Of a stretch of 64,000 nt of DNA, positions 26,870 to 35,070 are shown in pieces (position 1 is the first letter of the stretch; every line of letters begins with the position of its first letter). Source of the stretch: Halochromatium roseum (lineage in GTDB: Bacteria > Pseudomonadota > Gammaproteobacteria > Chromatiales > Chromatiaceae); assembly GCF_016653315.1 (NCBI RefSeq), contig NZ_NHSH01000044.1, forward strand, positions 1-64,000, read 5' to 3'. The position numbers and the translations under genes are program-made. The notes below the pieces were generated by a model. That model was not told the DNA's origin, ran no database searches, and saw only the letters and a list, made by a program, of their open reading frames with translations.

Positions 26870-28865
26870 GCCTCAATAACGCCTTTGAATCAAGTATTGG
26901 TGGCGTTTGCGGCGCTGTCAAAAAAACTTCTATAGCGGTTTCTGTGATGGGGTATCGAAACCTTGTTTGCCGCCCTCAAGGGCCATGGCTTCCACCTCGA
27001 AGACACCCATCTGACCAAGCCCGAACGCCTCGAGAACCTCCTCGGCCTGCTCGCCTTGACCAGTACCTGGGCTTTGCATGCTGGACTCTGGGCCCATGAG
27101 CAACAGCCCATTCGCGAAAAAAAACACTTCAGCGATCGCAGTTTAGCTTCTTCCGCTACGGGCTCGACCTGCTCCAGCGCCTCGTCGCTCAACGCGAGAC
27201 CTTCGGGGCTCAATTCCTGCGTCTGCTCGGCTTCCTCCTCGATGGTCAACCCTTGCAACTCCATCCCTCGATGCCCTGCGAGATGCGACTGGTCTGGCCG
27301 TAGCGGAATGAGTTTGGCGTGATTTGTACTGTACAGAGGACCCACCCTACGCCGACGCCGTCAACTACCACGAAATCACCGAATTCTTCATCGCCTGGCT
27401 GCGCAAGAACCCACCACCACCCTTCGACCAATGGACCTGGGACTCACGCCGCGAGTTGGCCATCAAAGGCTCCGGAGACGACTTCCGCCGCGGCATGGTG
27501 GACGCCTACAAGGCCATGACAGAGCAGATGCCGGACAACGGCATGCAGTGCGTGATGTTTGTGCAGACCGATCCGAATGTTTGGTCCGACATGGTCAGCA
27601 TCTTCTGGGCCGCCGGCCTGCAAGTGGTCGGCGCCTGGTATATCGCCACCGAGACGACCTCTGAGCTGAAGAAGGGCGGCTATGTGCAGGGCACCGTGAT
27701 CCTGATGCTGCGCAAGCGCCCGGCCGGCGATCGCCCCGGCTTCAAGCAGCGTATCCTCCCGGCGGTCAAGCGCGAGGTCGACGAGCAGATCAAGCAAATG
27801 CTGCATCTGAACAGCGAGACCGAGGCCAAGATGGGCGCGCCGGTCTTCAACGACTCCGACCTGCAGATGGCCGGCTACGCCGCGGCACTCAAGGTCCTGA
27901 CCGGCTTCACCAGCATCGGCGGCGAGGATGTCACCAGCTTCGCACTGCGCCCGCGCCGCCAGGGTGAGACCACCGTCGTCGATGAGATCGTCGGACAGGC
28001 CGCCGAGACCGCCAATGGCATATTGGTCCCGGACGGCCTCGACGCCGAGACCTGGGGCGCGATCAATGGCATCCAACGCTTCTATCTGCGCATGCTGGAC
28101 ATGGAGACCACCGGTGCCTCCAAGCTCGACAACTATCAGAACTTCGCCAAGGCGTTTCGTGTCGCCGACTATGCCGCGATTATGGCGAGCATCAAGCCCA
28201 ACGCCGCCCGCCTGAAGACGGTCACCGAGTTCAAGCCGCGCGACCTGACCGAGCGCACCGAGCTCGGACCCACCCCGCTCGGCGCGCTGATCATCGCCCT
28301 CCAGGAGTTCCTCGCCGACAAGGAGCCGGAGGCGGTGATGGCCAACCTGCGCGAGGCGGTCACCGACTACCTCGGCCTGCGCCCCAAGCTGATCGACATG
28401 GCCCAGTTCATCGCCGCCAAGGCCCGCCAAGCCGAGACCCGACGTGCCGCCGAGGCCATCGCTGGGCGGATGCGCAACCAGCGGTTGCAGTGACAGGCAG
28501 GGTCCGAGTGCCATGAGCGAATCCTTCAACAGCTATCGCTTTGGCCGGACCGTCTGGCTGACCAATCATGCGATTGAATCGATGGCGAAAAGACAGGTCA
28601 CCTTGGCTGAGGTCAAACACCTCATCGAGGAAGGCACCTACCGCGCCAAGACGGCCACCGATGGCTGGATCTTCGGTCACTTCGATGACCGTGCCGATAA
28701 TCTCTTGTGCGCGGCTGTCGTCACCAAGCAGGCTGTCATCATCCGCTGTTGTACATGGATGTCCAATAGTCCCCCGGCGGTGTTGCCTGGCTTGCCAGGT
28801 CCCCGACACACCGAAAGAGCCATTCGCCGTAGGGCTTGCCCGGAGCGGGGCGACCGGGGGCCTGC

Positions 28866-29048
28866 TCACGCATCCGCCCCATTCGGTTGAGTTCGCGCGG
28901 CCTCGAGGGCCAGCGCGATGATCCAGGTGGCCGTCGGCAGCCCGGCGCGCTTGGCCGCCTCCTGCAGCGCCGCCTTTTGTTCGCGGTTCACCCGCAGCTC
29001 GATCTTCTCACGCTTGGCGTCCGGCGACGGCTTTCGACCTCTTGCCAT
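28866..29048 (-). CDS. Ribbon-helix-helix DNA-binding protein inside the TnpB element
   Basis: 60 residues: ARGRKPSPDAKREKIELRVNREQKAALQEAAKRAGLPTATWIIALALEAAR. The strand KIELRV followed by two helices is the RHH (CopG/Arc/DUF1778-like) fold. The gene is divergent from tnpB, their start codons being 29 bp apart, so one short region must serve both promoters and a dimeric RHH repressor bound there could control both. It lies entirely within the inserted element. A MobC-like or antitoxin-like role is the alternative. Confidence 0.65.
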   Translation of the reverse strand: MARGRKPSPDAKREKIELRVNREQKAALQEAAKRAGLPTATWIIALALEAARTQPNGADA

Positions 29049-29077
29049 GACGGGATTTAACCTCTACAATTCTTGTC

Positions 29078-30379
29078 ATGGCGAATAATAACACCATCCA
29101 GCGCAGCTATCAGTTCCGCGTCTACCCAAACGCGGTGCAGCTGATCCTGCTCACGCAGTTCTTCGGCGCGGCGCGCTGGGTCTGGAACACGGCGCTGGCC
29201 TGGCGCTCGCACTGCTACAAGGTGCTCGGCGAGCGGGTTAGTGGTGTGGACTTCTCCCGCGAGCTCACCTTCTTGAAAACGCTCGCGCCGTTCGCCTGGC
29301 TCAAAGCGGTGCCGGCGACCATCCTGACCCAGACATTGCGCGATCAAGACCGGGCGTTCTCGAACTTCTTCGCCAAGCGTGCGCGCTACCCGCGCTTCAA
29401 GAAGCGTCGGGCCGGGGCCTCGATCCGCTTCCAGCTCGATCAGCGCTGCGTGATGAACACCTACTGCGCGGGCGAGCTGCTGAAGCTCCCGGGCCTCGGT
29501 GCGCTGAAGGTGCGCTGGTCGCGGGTCCCCGGCGGCGCGCCGAAGATGGTCACGCTGCGGCGTGATCCGGCTGGGCGCTACTTCGTTGCCTTCATGGTCG
29601 AGGAGCAGATCGAACAGGCCGCGCCAAGTCAGCGCAGTGTTGGCATCGATGTCGGCGTCAAGGACGTCATCATCACCAGCGACGGGCACAAGTCGGGCAA
29701 CCCGCGCCACCTGCGCCGCTACCGTCGGCGCCTGAAGTGGGCGCAGCGTCGGCTCGCGCGCAAGCAGAAGGGCTCAGGCCGCTGGCACAAGCAGCGCCAA
29801 CGGGTCGCGCGCCTGCATGCGCGCGTCCACGATTCCCGACAGGATTTCCTGCACAAGCAGACCTCGGCGTTGGTTCAGAACAATGGCGTGATCGCGATCG
29901 AGGACCTGAACGTGCGCGGGATGAGCGCGAGCGCCAAGGGCACGACCGCGGCGCCGGGGAAACAGGTCCGACAGAAATCCGGACTGAACCAATCGATTTT
30001 AGATGCGAGCTTCGGCGAGCTTCGCCGCCAGCTCGACTACAAGTGCCAATGGCACGGGCGCGTTCTGTTGGTCGCTGACCGCTGGGCGCCCACCAGCAAG
30101 ACCTGCTCAGGTTGCGGCGCGGTGCAAGCCGAGATGCCGTTGCAGATCCGGGACTGGACCTGTCCCGCCTGCGGAGCCGTGCATGACCGAGACGTGAACG
30201 CGGCCATGAACGTACTCAAGTTCGCTACGGGCGGGGAGCCCGGAGGTGATGCGCGTGGAGGGTGGACAACCCCAAGCGCCGGCGTCGATGGCGCCGCCGG
30301 AGTGCTGGCACCCGAGGAAACGCGAACCCAACCGAAAGCCGTTGCTAAGCATCCAGGACGATGCGCGGCGGCGGCTTAG
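29078..30379 (+). CDS. tnpB: TnpB RNA-guided nuclease
   Basis: 433 residues. N-terminal helical region with QFRVYPNAVQLILLTQFFGAARWVWN, then RuvC-like domain with all three acidic positions: VGIDVGVKDVIITSDG (D), VIAIEDLNVRGM (E) and HDRDVNAAMNVL (D). The zinc finger CSGCG ... CPACG lies between the last two. TnpB cuts DNA guided by an omega-RNA that comes from the 3' end of its own gene and the element's right end (established for the family); here only 13 bases separate the stop from the inferred right end, so the RNA must overlap the C-terminal codons. Catalytic residues intact, so the protein could be active. Confidence 0.9.
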   Translation: MANNNTIQRSYQFRVYPNAVQLILLTQFFGAARWVWNTALAWRSHCYKVLGERVSGVDFSRELTFLKTLAPFAWLKAVPATILTQTLRDQDRAFSNFFAKRARYPRFKKRRAGASIRFQLDQRCVMNTYCAGELLKLPGLGALKVRWSRVPGGAPKMVTLRRDPAGRYFVAFMVEEQIEQAAPSQRSVGIDVGVKDVIITSDGHKSGNPRHLRRYRRRLKWAQRRLARKQKGSGRWHKQRQRVARLHARVHDSRQDFLHKQTSALVQNNGVIAIEDLNVRGMSASAKGTTAAPGKQVRQKSGLNQSILDASFGELRRQLDYKCQWHGRVLLVADRWAPTSKTCSGCGAVQAEMPLQIRDWTCPACGAVHDRDVNAAMNVLKFATGGEPGGDARGGWTTPSAGVDGAAGVLAPEETRTQPKAVAKHPGRCAAAA

Positions 30380-30392
30380 GGGCGGATTCCAA
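30340..30392 (+). ncRNA. Putative omega-RNA 3' scaffold region of TnpB
   Basis: By position, the end of the tnpB coding region and the right end of the element, including the hairpin at 30349-30364, should encode the scaffold of the guide RNA, with the guide itself read from the flanking DUF4258 DNA beginning at 30393. Inferred from the family model only; the 5' end of the RNA lies further upstream in tnpB and cannot be located. Confidence 0.35.
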
Positions 30393-30421
30393 ATGGTCAA
30401 CTGGACTGAACGGGAGCACCT

Positions 30422-30622
30422 ATGAAGATCGTGTATTACGAAGACGATGACATCTTATTCATCGAGATATCGAAGGGGCCGATTGTGCGCGATGAATCGC
30501 TGAGCTGGAACCTGAACATCGGCTATACCGCCGATGGCATTGGTGAGATCACGATCCTGGATGCCCAGAAAAGCGGGCTCTACCCGCTGCAGATCGAGCG
30601 GGTTGTCTCCGAGGCAGCTTGA
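30422..30622 (+). CDS. DUF2283 protein
   Basis: 66 residues, KIVYYEDDDILFIEIS ... NIGYTADGIGEITILDAQKSG, a typical DUF2283 beta domain. It overlaps the restored DUF4258 stop codon (CTATGA), so the two were a coupled pair, in the order DUF4258 then DUF2283, consistent with a toxin-antitoxin-like module. Its own stop TGA overlaps a TTG that can start the PLD-helicase gene. Intact; its translation now depends on transcription through the TnpB element. Confidence 0.8.
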   Translation: MKIVYYEDDDILFIEISKGPIVRDESLSWNLNIGYTADGIGEITILDAQKSGLYPLQIERVVSEAA

Positions 30623-33396
30623 TCGAGGAACCGCTGGGCGTCCAGTCGCCGGTTGATCCCATGACCCTCCAGCGCTTCTCCTCTCGCAACCACCGTCTCG
30701 ACCAGAGCTTTCTCGCCGAGCAGCTGCAAGGTGCGCGTCGCTATTGGCGCATCGCCGGCTACTTCACCAGCTCGTTGTTCGAGATCGCCCACGAGTGGCT
30801 GGAGCCGATCCCGGAGGTGCGCATCGTCTGCAACGTGGATCTCTCACCGGAGGATTTGAAGGTCGCGCAGTTGCGGGAGATGCGCTTGCTTGGGCGCTGG
30901 AACGAGCGCTCGATCGAGGCCGAATCCTTGCTCAATCGCGAGCGCTATCAACGGCTGGATGCCTTTCTGGCCAAGCGCGGCCAGGTGATCCGGGTTGCGC
31001 CCGATAGCGTCTGCGGCTTCGTGCATGGCAAGGCCGGCGTGATCGAGCGCGCCGATGGCCGTACGCTGGGCTTTATCGGCTCGATGAACGAGACCCGCCA
31101 CGGCTGGCAGCAGCACTACGAGATCCTCTGGCAGGACGACTCGCCCGAGGGTGTCGCCTGGATCGAGGCCGAGTTCGAGTTTCTGTGGAACGCCGCGCGG
31201 CCCTTACCGGAGGCGGTCTGCCATGAGGTGTCCCGCCGCGGTCGACGTGTCGAGGTGCTGCTCCCCGAACTAGAGCAGGAGGAAACGCTTACCCCCGCCG
31301 CGTTGATCGAATCGCCGCTCTACCGTGAGGGCATGGCCCTGCAGCCCTGGCAGCAAGGCTTCGTCAGCGAATGCCTGCGCCATTACCAGGAGCACGGCCA
31401 GGTGCGCCTACTGCTGGCCGATGAGGTTGGCCTGGGCAAGACCCTGTCGCTCGGCACCGCGGCACTGACCCTCTGTCTACTCGATGAGAAGACCCGAAAA
31501 CGCCGCAAGCCGATCGTCATCTTCGCCCCGGCGACCCTCTGCGAGCAGTGGCAAACCGAGCTGCTCGACAAGCTCGGCATCCCCTGCGCGCGCTGGCACT
31601 CGACCCGCAAGGTCTGGCTCGATCCCGAGGAGCGGGCGATCTCCCCGAGCGGACCGGAGCAGATCGCCCGCTGTCCCTTGCGTATTGGCATCGTCTCCAC
31701 CGGTCTGATGATCCAGCCCTCGCGGGAGAAAGCCGTGCTGCTCGGGATTAGCTACACGCTGGTGATCCTCGATGAGGCGCACAAGGCGCGCTCACGCCAG
31801 GGCATCGGCGCCAAGGCCGGCGAGCCCAATGCCTTGCTGACCTTCATGCTCGCGGTCGCCAACCGAGCTGAGCATGTCCTGCTCGGTACCGCCACCCCGA
31901 TCCAGACCCGAGCTGAGGATCTGTGGGATCTGGTCCGCGTGCTGCATCGCGGTAGCACCGGGTTCGTGCTCGGCCACGAGCTCTCACCCTGGCACAACCC
32001 CCCTGAGGTGTTACCGATCCTCTGCGGCGAGCTGCGCATCGATGGCCCCGAGGCCGGCTGGCGACTGCTACGCTCACCGCTCCCCAGCATGACCTCCACC
32101 AACGAGCCGAATGCGCGCCGCCTGTTCCGCAATCTGCGTGAGGAGCTGGAGATGGCGCCCAAGGCGCACCTGGCCGGCGCGCTGAGTGAGCTGCCGGCGG
32201 ACCTGCGCGAGGATCTGGACACCGAGCTTGAGCGCGTCATCGACGGCGCGACCTTCTTCCAGCGCGAGAACCCCTTCGTGCGCCATGTCGTGCTGCGCAA
32301 GCGCACGACGCTGGAGGCGCGTGGTCTGCTCGAGCGCATCGCCGTCAACGTCCACCCGGATCAGGGTTTGGTCCAGGCGCCGTATCGCTTCTCGGCGCTG
32401 TTCCAGGAGGTGGCGCTGCGGACCACGCCGGACTTCGATCGCGCCTATGAGGAAGCGCGCCGTTTCGGGCGCGTTCTGGCCAAGCGCGGCCAGGGCAGTG
32501 GCTTCATGCTGACGCTGATGCAGCAGCGGGTCTGCTCCAGTGTCATCGCCGGCCTCAACACGGCGCAGACCCTGCTGGCTGGGCGTGAGGTGCAAGAGGA
32601 GACGGACGACCTCGACCTGAAGCTCGCGATCCAGACGGATGCGGAGCGAGCGGCACTGGCGAACCTGATCGCCGCATTGGAGGCTATGGACGAGGACCCA
32701 AAACTGGCCGCGGTGCGGTTTTATCTGAAAGACGAGGGCTGGCTCGACCTCGGCTGCATCATCTTCAGCCAGTATTACGACACCGCAGGCTGGGTGGCCG
32801 ACGCCTTGGCGGCGGAGTATCCAGAAGAGACGATCGGCCTCTACGCCGGCGCCGATCGCAGTCGACTCTACCGCGATGGGCAGGCGGTCGGCATCGTTCG
32901 CGAGGAGCTCAAGCGCCTGGTCGCCGATCGCCAGGTGCGGCTGATGGTGGCCACCGATGCCGCCTGCGAGGGCCTGAACCTGCAGACCCTGGGTACCCTG
33001 ATCAATGTCGATCTGCCCTGGAATCCCACCCGCCTCGAGCAGCGCATCGGGCGCATCAAGCGCTTCGGTCAGGCGCGCTCAGCGGTCGATATGCTGAATC
33101 TCGTGCACCAGGGCACGGTCGATGAGGTGGTCTATGCCCGGCTCTCCGAGCGTATGCGCAACCGCTATGACCTCTTCGGTGGCCTTCCCGACACCATCCG
33201 CGACGACTGGATCGACGACCTCGAGACCCTGGGCGAGAAGATGGACCAGTACATCGAGGAGCGCCGCCAAGCCACCGGCTTCGACCTGCGCTACAACGAC
33301 AGCCTGCAACCCAGCGAGGACGCTTGGCGCGATTGTGCGACGGTGTTGGCGCGTCGGGATGTGGAGAATTTGATGCGCAAAGGCTGGGGTGGGTGA
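30619..33396 (+). CDS. PLD-domain SNF2-type helicase of the defence operon
   Basis: 925 residues from the TTG at 30619 (GAGG four bases upstream); ATG 30661 is the alternative start. N-terminal phospholipase D-like nuclease: FVHGKAGVIERADGRTLGFIGSMNE gives the H-x-K and downstream Asn/Glu. Helicase core: LLLADEVGLGKT (Walker A), VILDEAHKARS (DEAH), LLGTATPIQ (motif III), FSQYYDT, ATDAACEGLNLQ (motif V) and QRIGRIKRFGQ (motif VI). PLD-helicases of this type occur with DUF1156/DUF499 systems and resemble DISARM components (family knowledge). It would translocate on and perhaps cleave foreign DNA. Intact. Confidence 0.87.
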   Translation: MIEEPLGVQSPVDPMTLQRFSSRNHRLDQSFLAEQLQGARRYWRIAGYFTSSLFEIAHEWLEPIPEVRIVCNVDLSPEDLKVAQLREMRLLGRWNERSIEAESLLNRERYQRLDAFLAKRGQVIRVAPDSVCGFVHGKAGVIERADGRTLGFIGSMNETRHGWQQHYEILWQDDSPEGVAWIEAEFEFLWNAARPLPEAVCHEVSRRGRRVEVLLPELEQEETLTPAALIESPLYREGMALQPWQQGFVSECLRHYQEHGQVRLLLADEVGLGKTLSLGTAALTLCLLDEKTRKRRKPIVIFAPATLCEQWQTELLDKLGIPCARWHSTRKVWLDPEERAISPSGPEQIARCPLRIGIVSTGLMIQPSREKAVLLGISYTLVILDEAHKARSRQGIGAKAGEPNALLTFMLAVANRAEHVLLGTATPIQTRAEDLWDLVRVLHRGSTGFVLGHELSPWHNPPEVLPILCGELRIDGPEAGWRLLRSPLPSMTSTNEPNARRLFRNLREELEMAPKAHLAGALSELPADLREDLDTELERVIDGATFFQRENPFVRHVVLRKRTTLEARGLLERIAVNVHPDQGLVQAPYRFSALFQEVALRTTPDFDRAYEEARRFGRVLAKRGQGSGFMLTLMQQRVCSSVIAGLNTAQTLLAGREVQEETDDLDLKLAIQTDAERAALANLIAALEAMDEDPKLAAVRFYLKDEGWLDLGCIIFSQYYDTAGWVADALAAEYPEETIGLYAGADRSRLYRDGQAVGIVREELKRLVADRQVRLMVATDAACEGLNLQTLGTLINVDLPWNPTRLEQRIGRIKRFGQARSAVDMLNLVHQGTVDEVVYARLSERMRNRYDLFGGLPDTIRDDWIDDLETLGEKMDQYIEERRQATGFDLRYNDSLQPSEDAWRDCATVLARRDVENLMRKGWGG

Positions 33397-33418
33397 CCTG
33401 GACGATCACGCCGATGCG

Positions 33419-33616
33419 TCAATGCCGTGATATCACTACCGCCCTAAATCGTCTTAAAGCATCGGCATAGCCTCTGGTTGAGGTTGATGATACAGCCCTT
33501 GTTCCGACGGCGAGCCCTGGCTGCGACCATTTTGGCTGCAGCCACCAGATCATGAGGCCGAACAGCAGCACACCGAGCAAGGTCAGCAGCAGGAGGGATA
33601 TCGGCTTGGCGAGCAT
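33419..33616 (-). CDS. Possible small membrane protein
   Basis: From ATG 33616, 65 residues with one strong membrane helix, ISLLLLTLLGVLLFGLMIWWLQP, then a basic C-terminal tail. No good ribosome site is visible. It occupies the space between the helicase and rtcB on the opposite strand. Could be spurious. Confidence 0.3.
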   Translation of the reverse strand: MLAKPISLLLLTLLGVLLFGLMIWWLQPKWSQPGLAVGTRAVSSTSTRGYADALRRFRAVVISRH

Positions 33617-33755
33617 AAGGCGTAACGATATCAGTGATGCCAAACGCCAGCTTGCAATCGGCACAACCTTGATGCTGAGATCGATTGCTTGACTGTGCGA
33701 CATCAAACACACTAGCCCTCATATCGCCGACCACTGAGTCAGTCATTAGGACACC

Positions 33756-34952
33756 ATGACCATCAAACAAGTCATCACCGAGGGCGAGAAGCCAGTCAAG
33801 ATCTGGACTGATGAACTCGACCCGCGCTCGCGCGAGCAACTGGTGAACATCTCCAAGCTACCGTTCATCCATCACCATGTCGCCGCGATGCCGGACGTGC
33901 ATGCTGGCATTGGCGCCACCATCGGCAGCGTCATCGCCACCGATCGCGCCATCATCCCGGCCGCGGTCGGCGTCGATATCGGCTGCGGCATGGCCGCGGC
34001 ACGCACCTCGCTCAGCGCCGAGCAGCTCGACGAGAAGCTGCTGAAGAAGGTCTTCGACCAGATCAGCCGCGATGTCCCCGTCGGACGCAATCAACACAGG
34101 GATGAGCGCGCCCTTGCCGAGGCGGCGCAGCCCTTCGCCGCGCCGCTCGCGATCCTGACCGGGAAACATCCTAAACTACTCAAGGCCTTCGGACGCTTCT
34201 CCAACTGGGTCAATCAGCTCGGCACCCTGGGCGGCGGTAACCATTTCATCGAGGTCTGCCTGGATGAGGCCGGCCAGGTCTGGGTCATGCTGCACTCAGG
34301 CAGCCGGGGCATCGGCAATGCGATGGGCACCTACTTCATCGAGCTGGCCAGGCGCGATATGGAACGCTGGATGATCCAGCTCCCCGACCGCGACCTGGCC
34401 TATCTGCCGGAGGGTACCGAGCATTTCGATGACTATGTGGCGGCGGTCTCTTGGGCGCAGGCCTATGCGCGCGAGAATCGCGATCAGATGATGCGTTTGG
34501 TACTGGCCGCCCTCGCCCGCCATCTACCGGCGTTTACGGTCACCGAGGAGGCGGTCAACTGCCATCACAACTATGTCGAGCGCGAGCATCATTTGGGCGC
34601 CGACGTTTGGGTAACGCGCAAGGGCGCGATCCGCGCGCGTGAGGGCGATCTCGGGATCATCCCCGGCAGCATGGGCGCGCGCAGCTACATCGTGCGCGGC
34701 AAAGGTAACCCGGAGAGCTTCAACTCCTGCGCCCACGGCGCCGGTCGGCGCATGAGCCGCACCGCGGCCGAGAAGCAGTTCACCCCGGCGGACCTGGCTA
34801 AGCAGACCCAAGGCGTCGTCTGCCGCAAGGATAAAGGCGTGCTCGATGAGATCCCGAGCGCCTATAAAGACATTGATCAGGTAATGGCCAACCAGACCGA
34901 TCTGGTCGAGGTGGTGCATACCCTCAAGCAGGTGGTGTGCGTGAAAGGGTGA
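33756..34952 (+). CDS. rtcB: RtcB family RNA ligase
   Basis: 398 residues. RtcB joins 2',3'-cyclic phosphate (or 3'-phosphate) and 5'-OH RNA ends using GTP and Mn2+. Signature positions: MPDVHAGIGATIGSVIATD, VGVDIGCGMAAARTSL with the metal-binding Asp/Cys, LGTLGGGNHFIEV, HSGSRGIG, EAVNCHHNYVERE (metal His), and the guanylylated His in FNSCAHGAGRRMSR. It is about the length of the shorter RtcB paralogues. No rtcA or rtcR nearby; it follows the PLD-helicase by 360 bp on the same strand. Intact. Confidence 0.92.
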   Translation: MTIKQVITEGEKPVKIWTDELDPRSREQLVNISKLPFIHHHVAAMPDVHAGIGATIGSVIATDRAIIPAAVGVDIGCGMAAARTSLSAEQLDEKLLKKVFDQISRDVPVGRNQHRDERALAEAAQPFAAPLAILTGKHPKLLKAFGRFSNWVNQLGTLGGGNHFIEVCLDEAGQVWVMLHSGSRGIGNAMGTYFIELARRDMERWMIQLPDRDLAYLPEGTEHFDDYVAAVSWAQAYARENRDQMMRLVLAALARHLPAFTVTEEAVNCHHNYVEREHHLGADVWVTRKGAIRAREGDLGIIPGSMGARSYIVRGKGNPESFNSCAHGAGRRMSRTAAEKQFTPADLAKQTQGVVCRKDKGVLDEIPSAYKDIDQVMANQTDLVEVVHTLKQVVCVKG

Positions 34953-35042
34953 TTGGCCGGGCCGCTAGTCACTCACAACACACCCAAGAGGATAATACGA
35001 CGCCTTAGCGCCTGGACCTCATGCGACCTCTACCAATCGCGT

Positions 35043-35058
35043 ACAGCGCATACGCTGT
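35043..35058 (-). terminator. Short hairpin after the porin gene
   Basis: ACAGCG-CATA-CGCTGT forms a perfect 6-bp stem 13 bases beyond the porin stop codon (minus strand). There is no U-run, so it would be a weak or factor-dependent terminator, or a 3'-end protecting hairpin. Confidence 0.3.
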
Positions 35059-35070
35059 CCGCCAACAGGC

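Larger units (their letters stand above)
24533..26956. mobile_element. Nested serine-recombinase element
   Basis: The IS4 transposase codons ATT GA on the left (to 24532) rejoin A ACC TTG on the right (from about 26957), which places the ends of the inserted element at about 24533 and 26956, with a possible 2-bp GA core at both junctions as expected for large serine recombinases. The element carries the recombinase gene and a small upstream frame on the minus strand. Ends are not terminal inverted repeats. Boundaries are accurate to a few bases. Confidence 0.7.
23744..27303 (+). pseudogene. IS4-family transposase, frameshifted and interrupted
   Basis: The N-terminal 220 residues read cleanly from a GTG at 23744 and include LTLDRTNWKLGR (first catalytic Asp), YLLADREFVGRAWV (second Asp) and FRLRLKANARIRR. 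A +1 shift near 24405 is needed to continue into WGQPLYLSAKRLEDGEWLLIAS and YAERWTIE. There the nested element enters at about 24533. After it, IETLFAALKGHGFHLEDTHLTKPERL resumes near 26954 (third catalytic residue, Glu), and a -1 shift at an eight-A run near 27120 is needed to read FSFFRYGLDLLQRLV to a TAG at 27303. Three lesions make it inactive. Confidence 0.88.
23674..27339. mobile_element. IS4-family insertion sequence carrying a nested element
   Basis: Bounded by a perfect 20-bp inverted repeat, CCTCTGTACAGTACAAATCA at 23674-23693 and its complement at 27320-27339, and flanked by the 7-bp direct repeat ACCCACC (23667-23673 and 27340-27346). The target lies inside the DPPY codons of the DUF1156 methylase. 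Without the nested serine-recombinase element, the IS would be about 1.24 kb, a normal IS4-family length. Its transposase is broken (see separate entry). Confidence 0.92.
21664..28493 (+). pseudogene. DUF1156 adenine-specific DNA methyltransferase, interrupted twice
   Basis: The three coding pieces 21664-23233, 23336-23666 and 27340-28493 join in one frame when the insertions are removed, giving a protein of about 1000 residues, the usual size of the DUF1156/COG1743 family. Order: DUF1156 domain (FPAQKVSFEAQRERK, residues 15-50), SAM-binding motif I GDTFCGGGSIPFEAARLG near residue 236, a possible Zn-binding stretch (LETRCPETGW), then ITDPPYADAVNYHE (the DPPY catalytic motif), which is split by the IS4 element between the two prolines' codons and the Tyr, and a long helical C-terminal part. 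Remaining open frames end in transposon sequence. As it stands no complete methylase can be made. The piece 23216-23666 is strikingly AT-rich compared with both flanks. Confidence 0.88.
28753..30392. mobile_element. IS200/IS605-type element (tnpB plus ribbon-helix-helix gene)
   Basis: The 1640 bp that separate the two halves of the DUF4258 gene. No target duplication and no terminal inverted repeats, as expected for the IS200/IS605 group; instead subterminal hairpins are present: CCTGGC-tt-GCCAGG at 28786-28799 on the left and GCATC-caggac-GATGC at 30349-30364 on the right. The left flank reads TGTTGT and the right flank ATGGTCAAC. No tyrosine (Y1) transposase is encoded; its place is taken by a small minus-strand RHH gene. 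Confidence 0.75.
28513..30425 (+). pseudogene. DUF4258 protein, interrupted by the TnpB element
   Basis: From ATG 28513, 80 codons (RFGRTVWLTNHAIESMAKRQVTLAEVKHLIEEGTYR ... LLCAAVVTKQAVIIRC) match DUF4258, a small RelE/BrnT-like domain. At 28752 the frame enters foreign sequence. On the far side of the TnpB element, ATG GTC AAC TGG ACT GAA CGG GAG CAC CTA TGA (30393-30425) supplies the expected C terminus, MVNWTEREHL, in the same frame, and its TGA overlaps the ATG of the DUF2283 gene. Reassembled length is 90 residues. Possible toxin of a DUF4258/DUF2283 pair (inference). Confidence 0.8.

Noticed and set aside
27061-27130. Programmed -1 frameshift at the A8 run in the IS4 transposase
   Set aside because: Slippery-looking, but the gene has a second +1 lesion and an insertion, so simple decay is more likely.
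27444-28529. 361-codon minus-strand frame opposite the methylase 3' part
   Set aside because: The plus strand carries the continuous methylase homology; the reverse is a GC-rich shadow.
28753-28890. C-terminal extension of the DUF4258 protein (SNSPPAVLPG...)
   Set aside because: Those codons are the left end of the TnpB element, not native protein; the native end is found at 30393.
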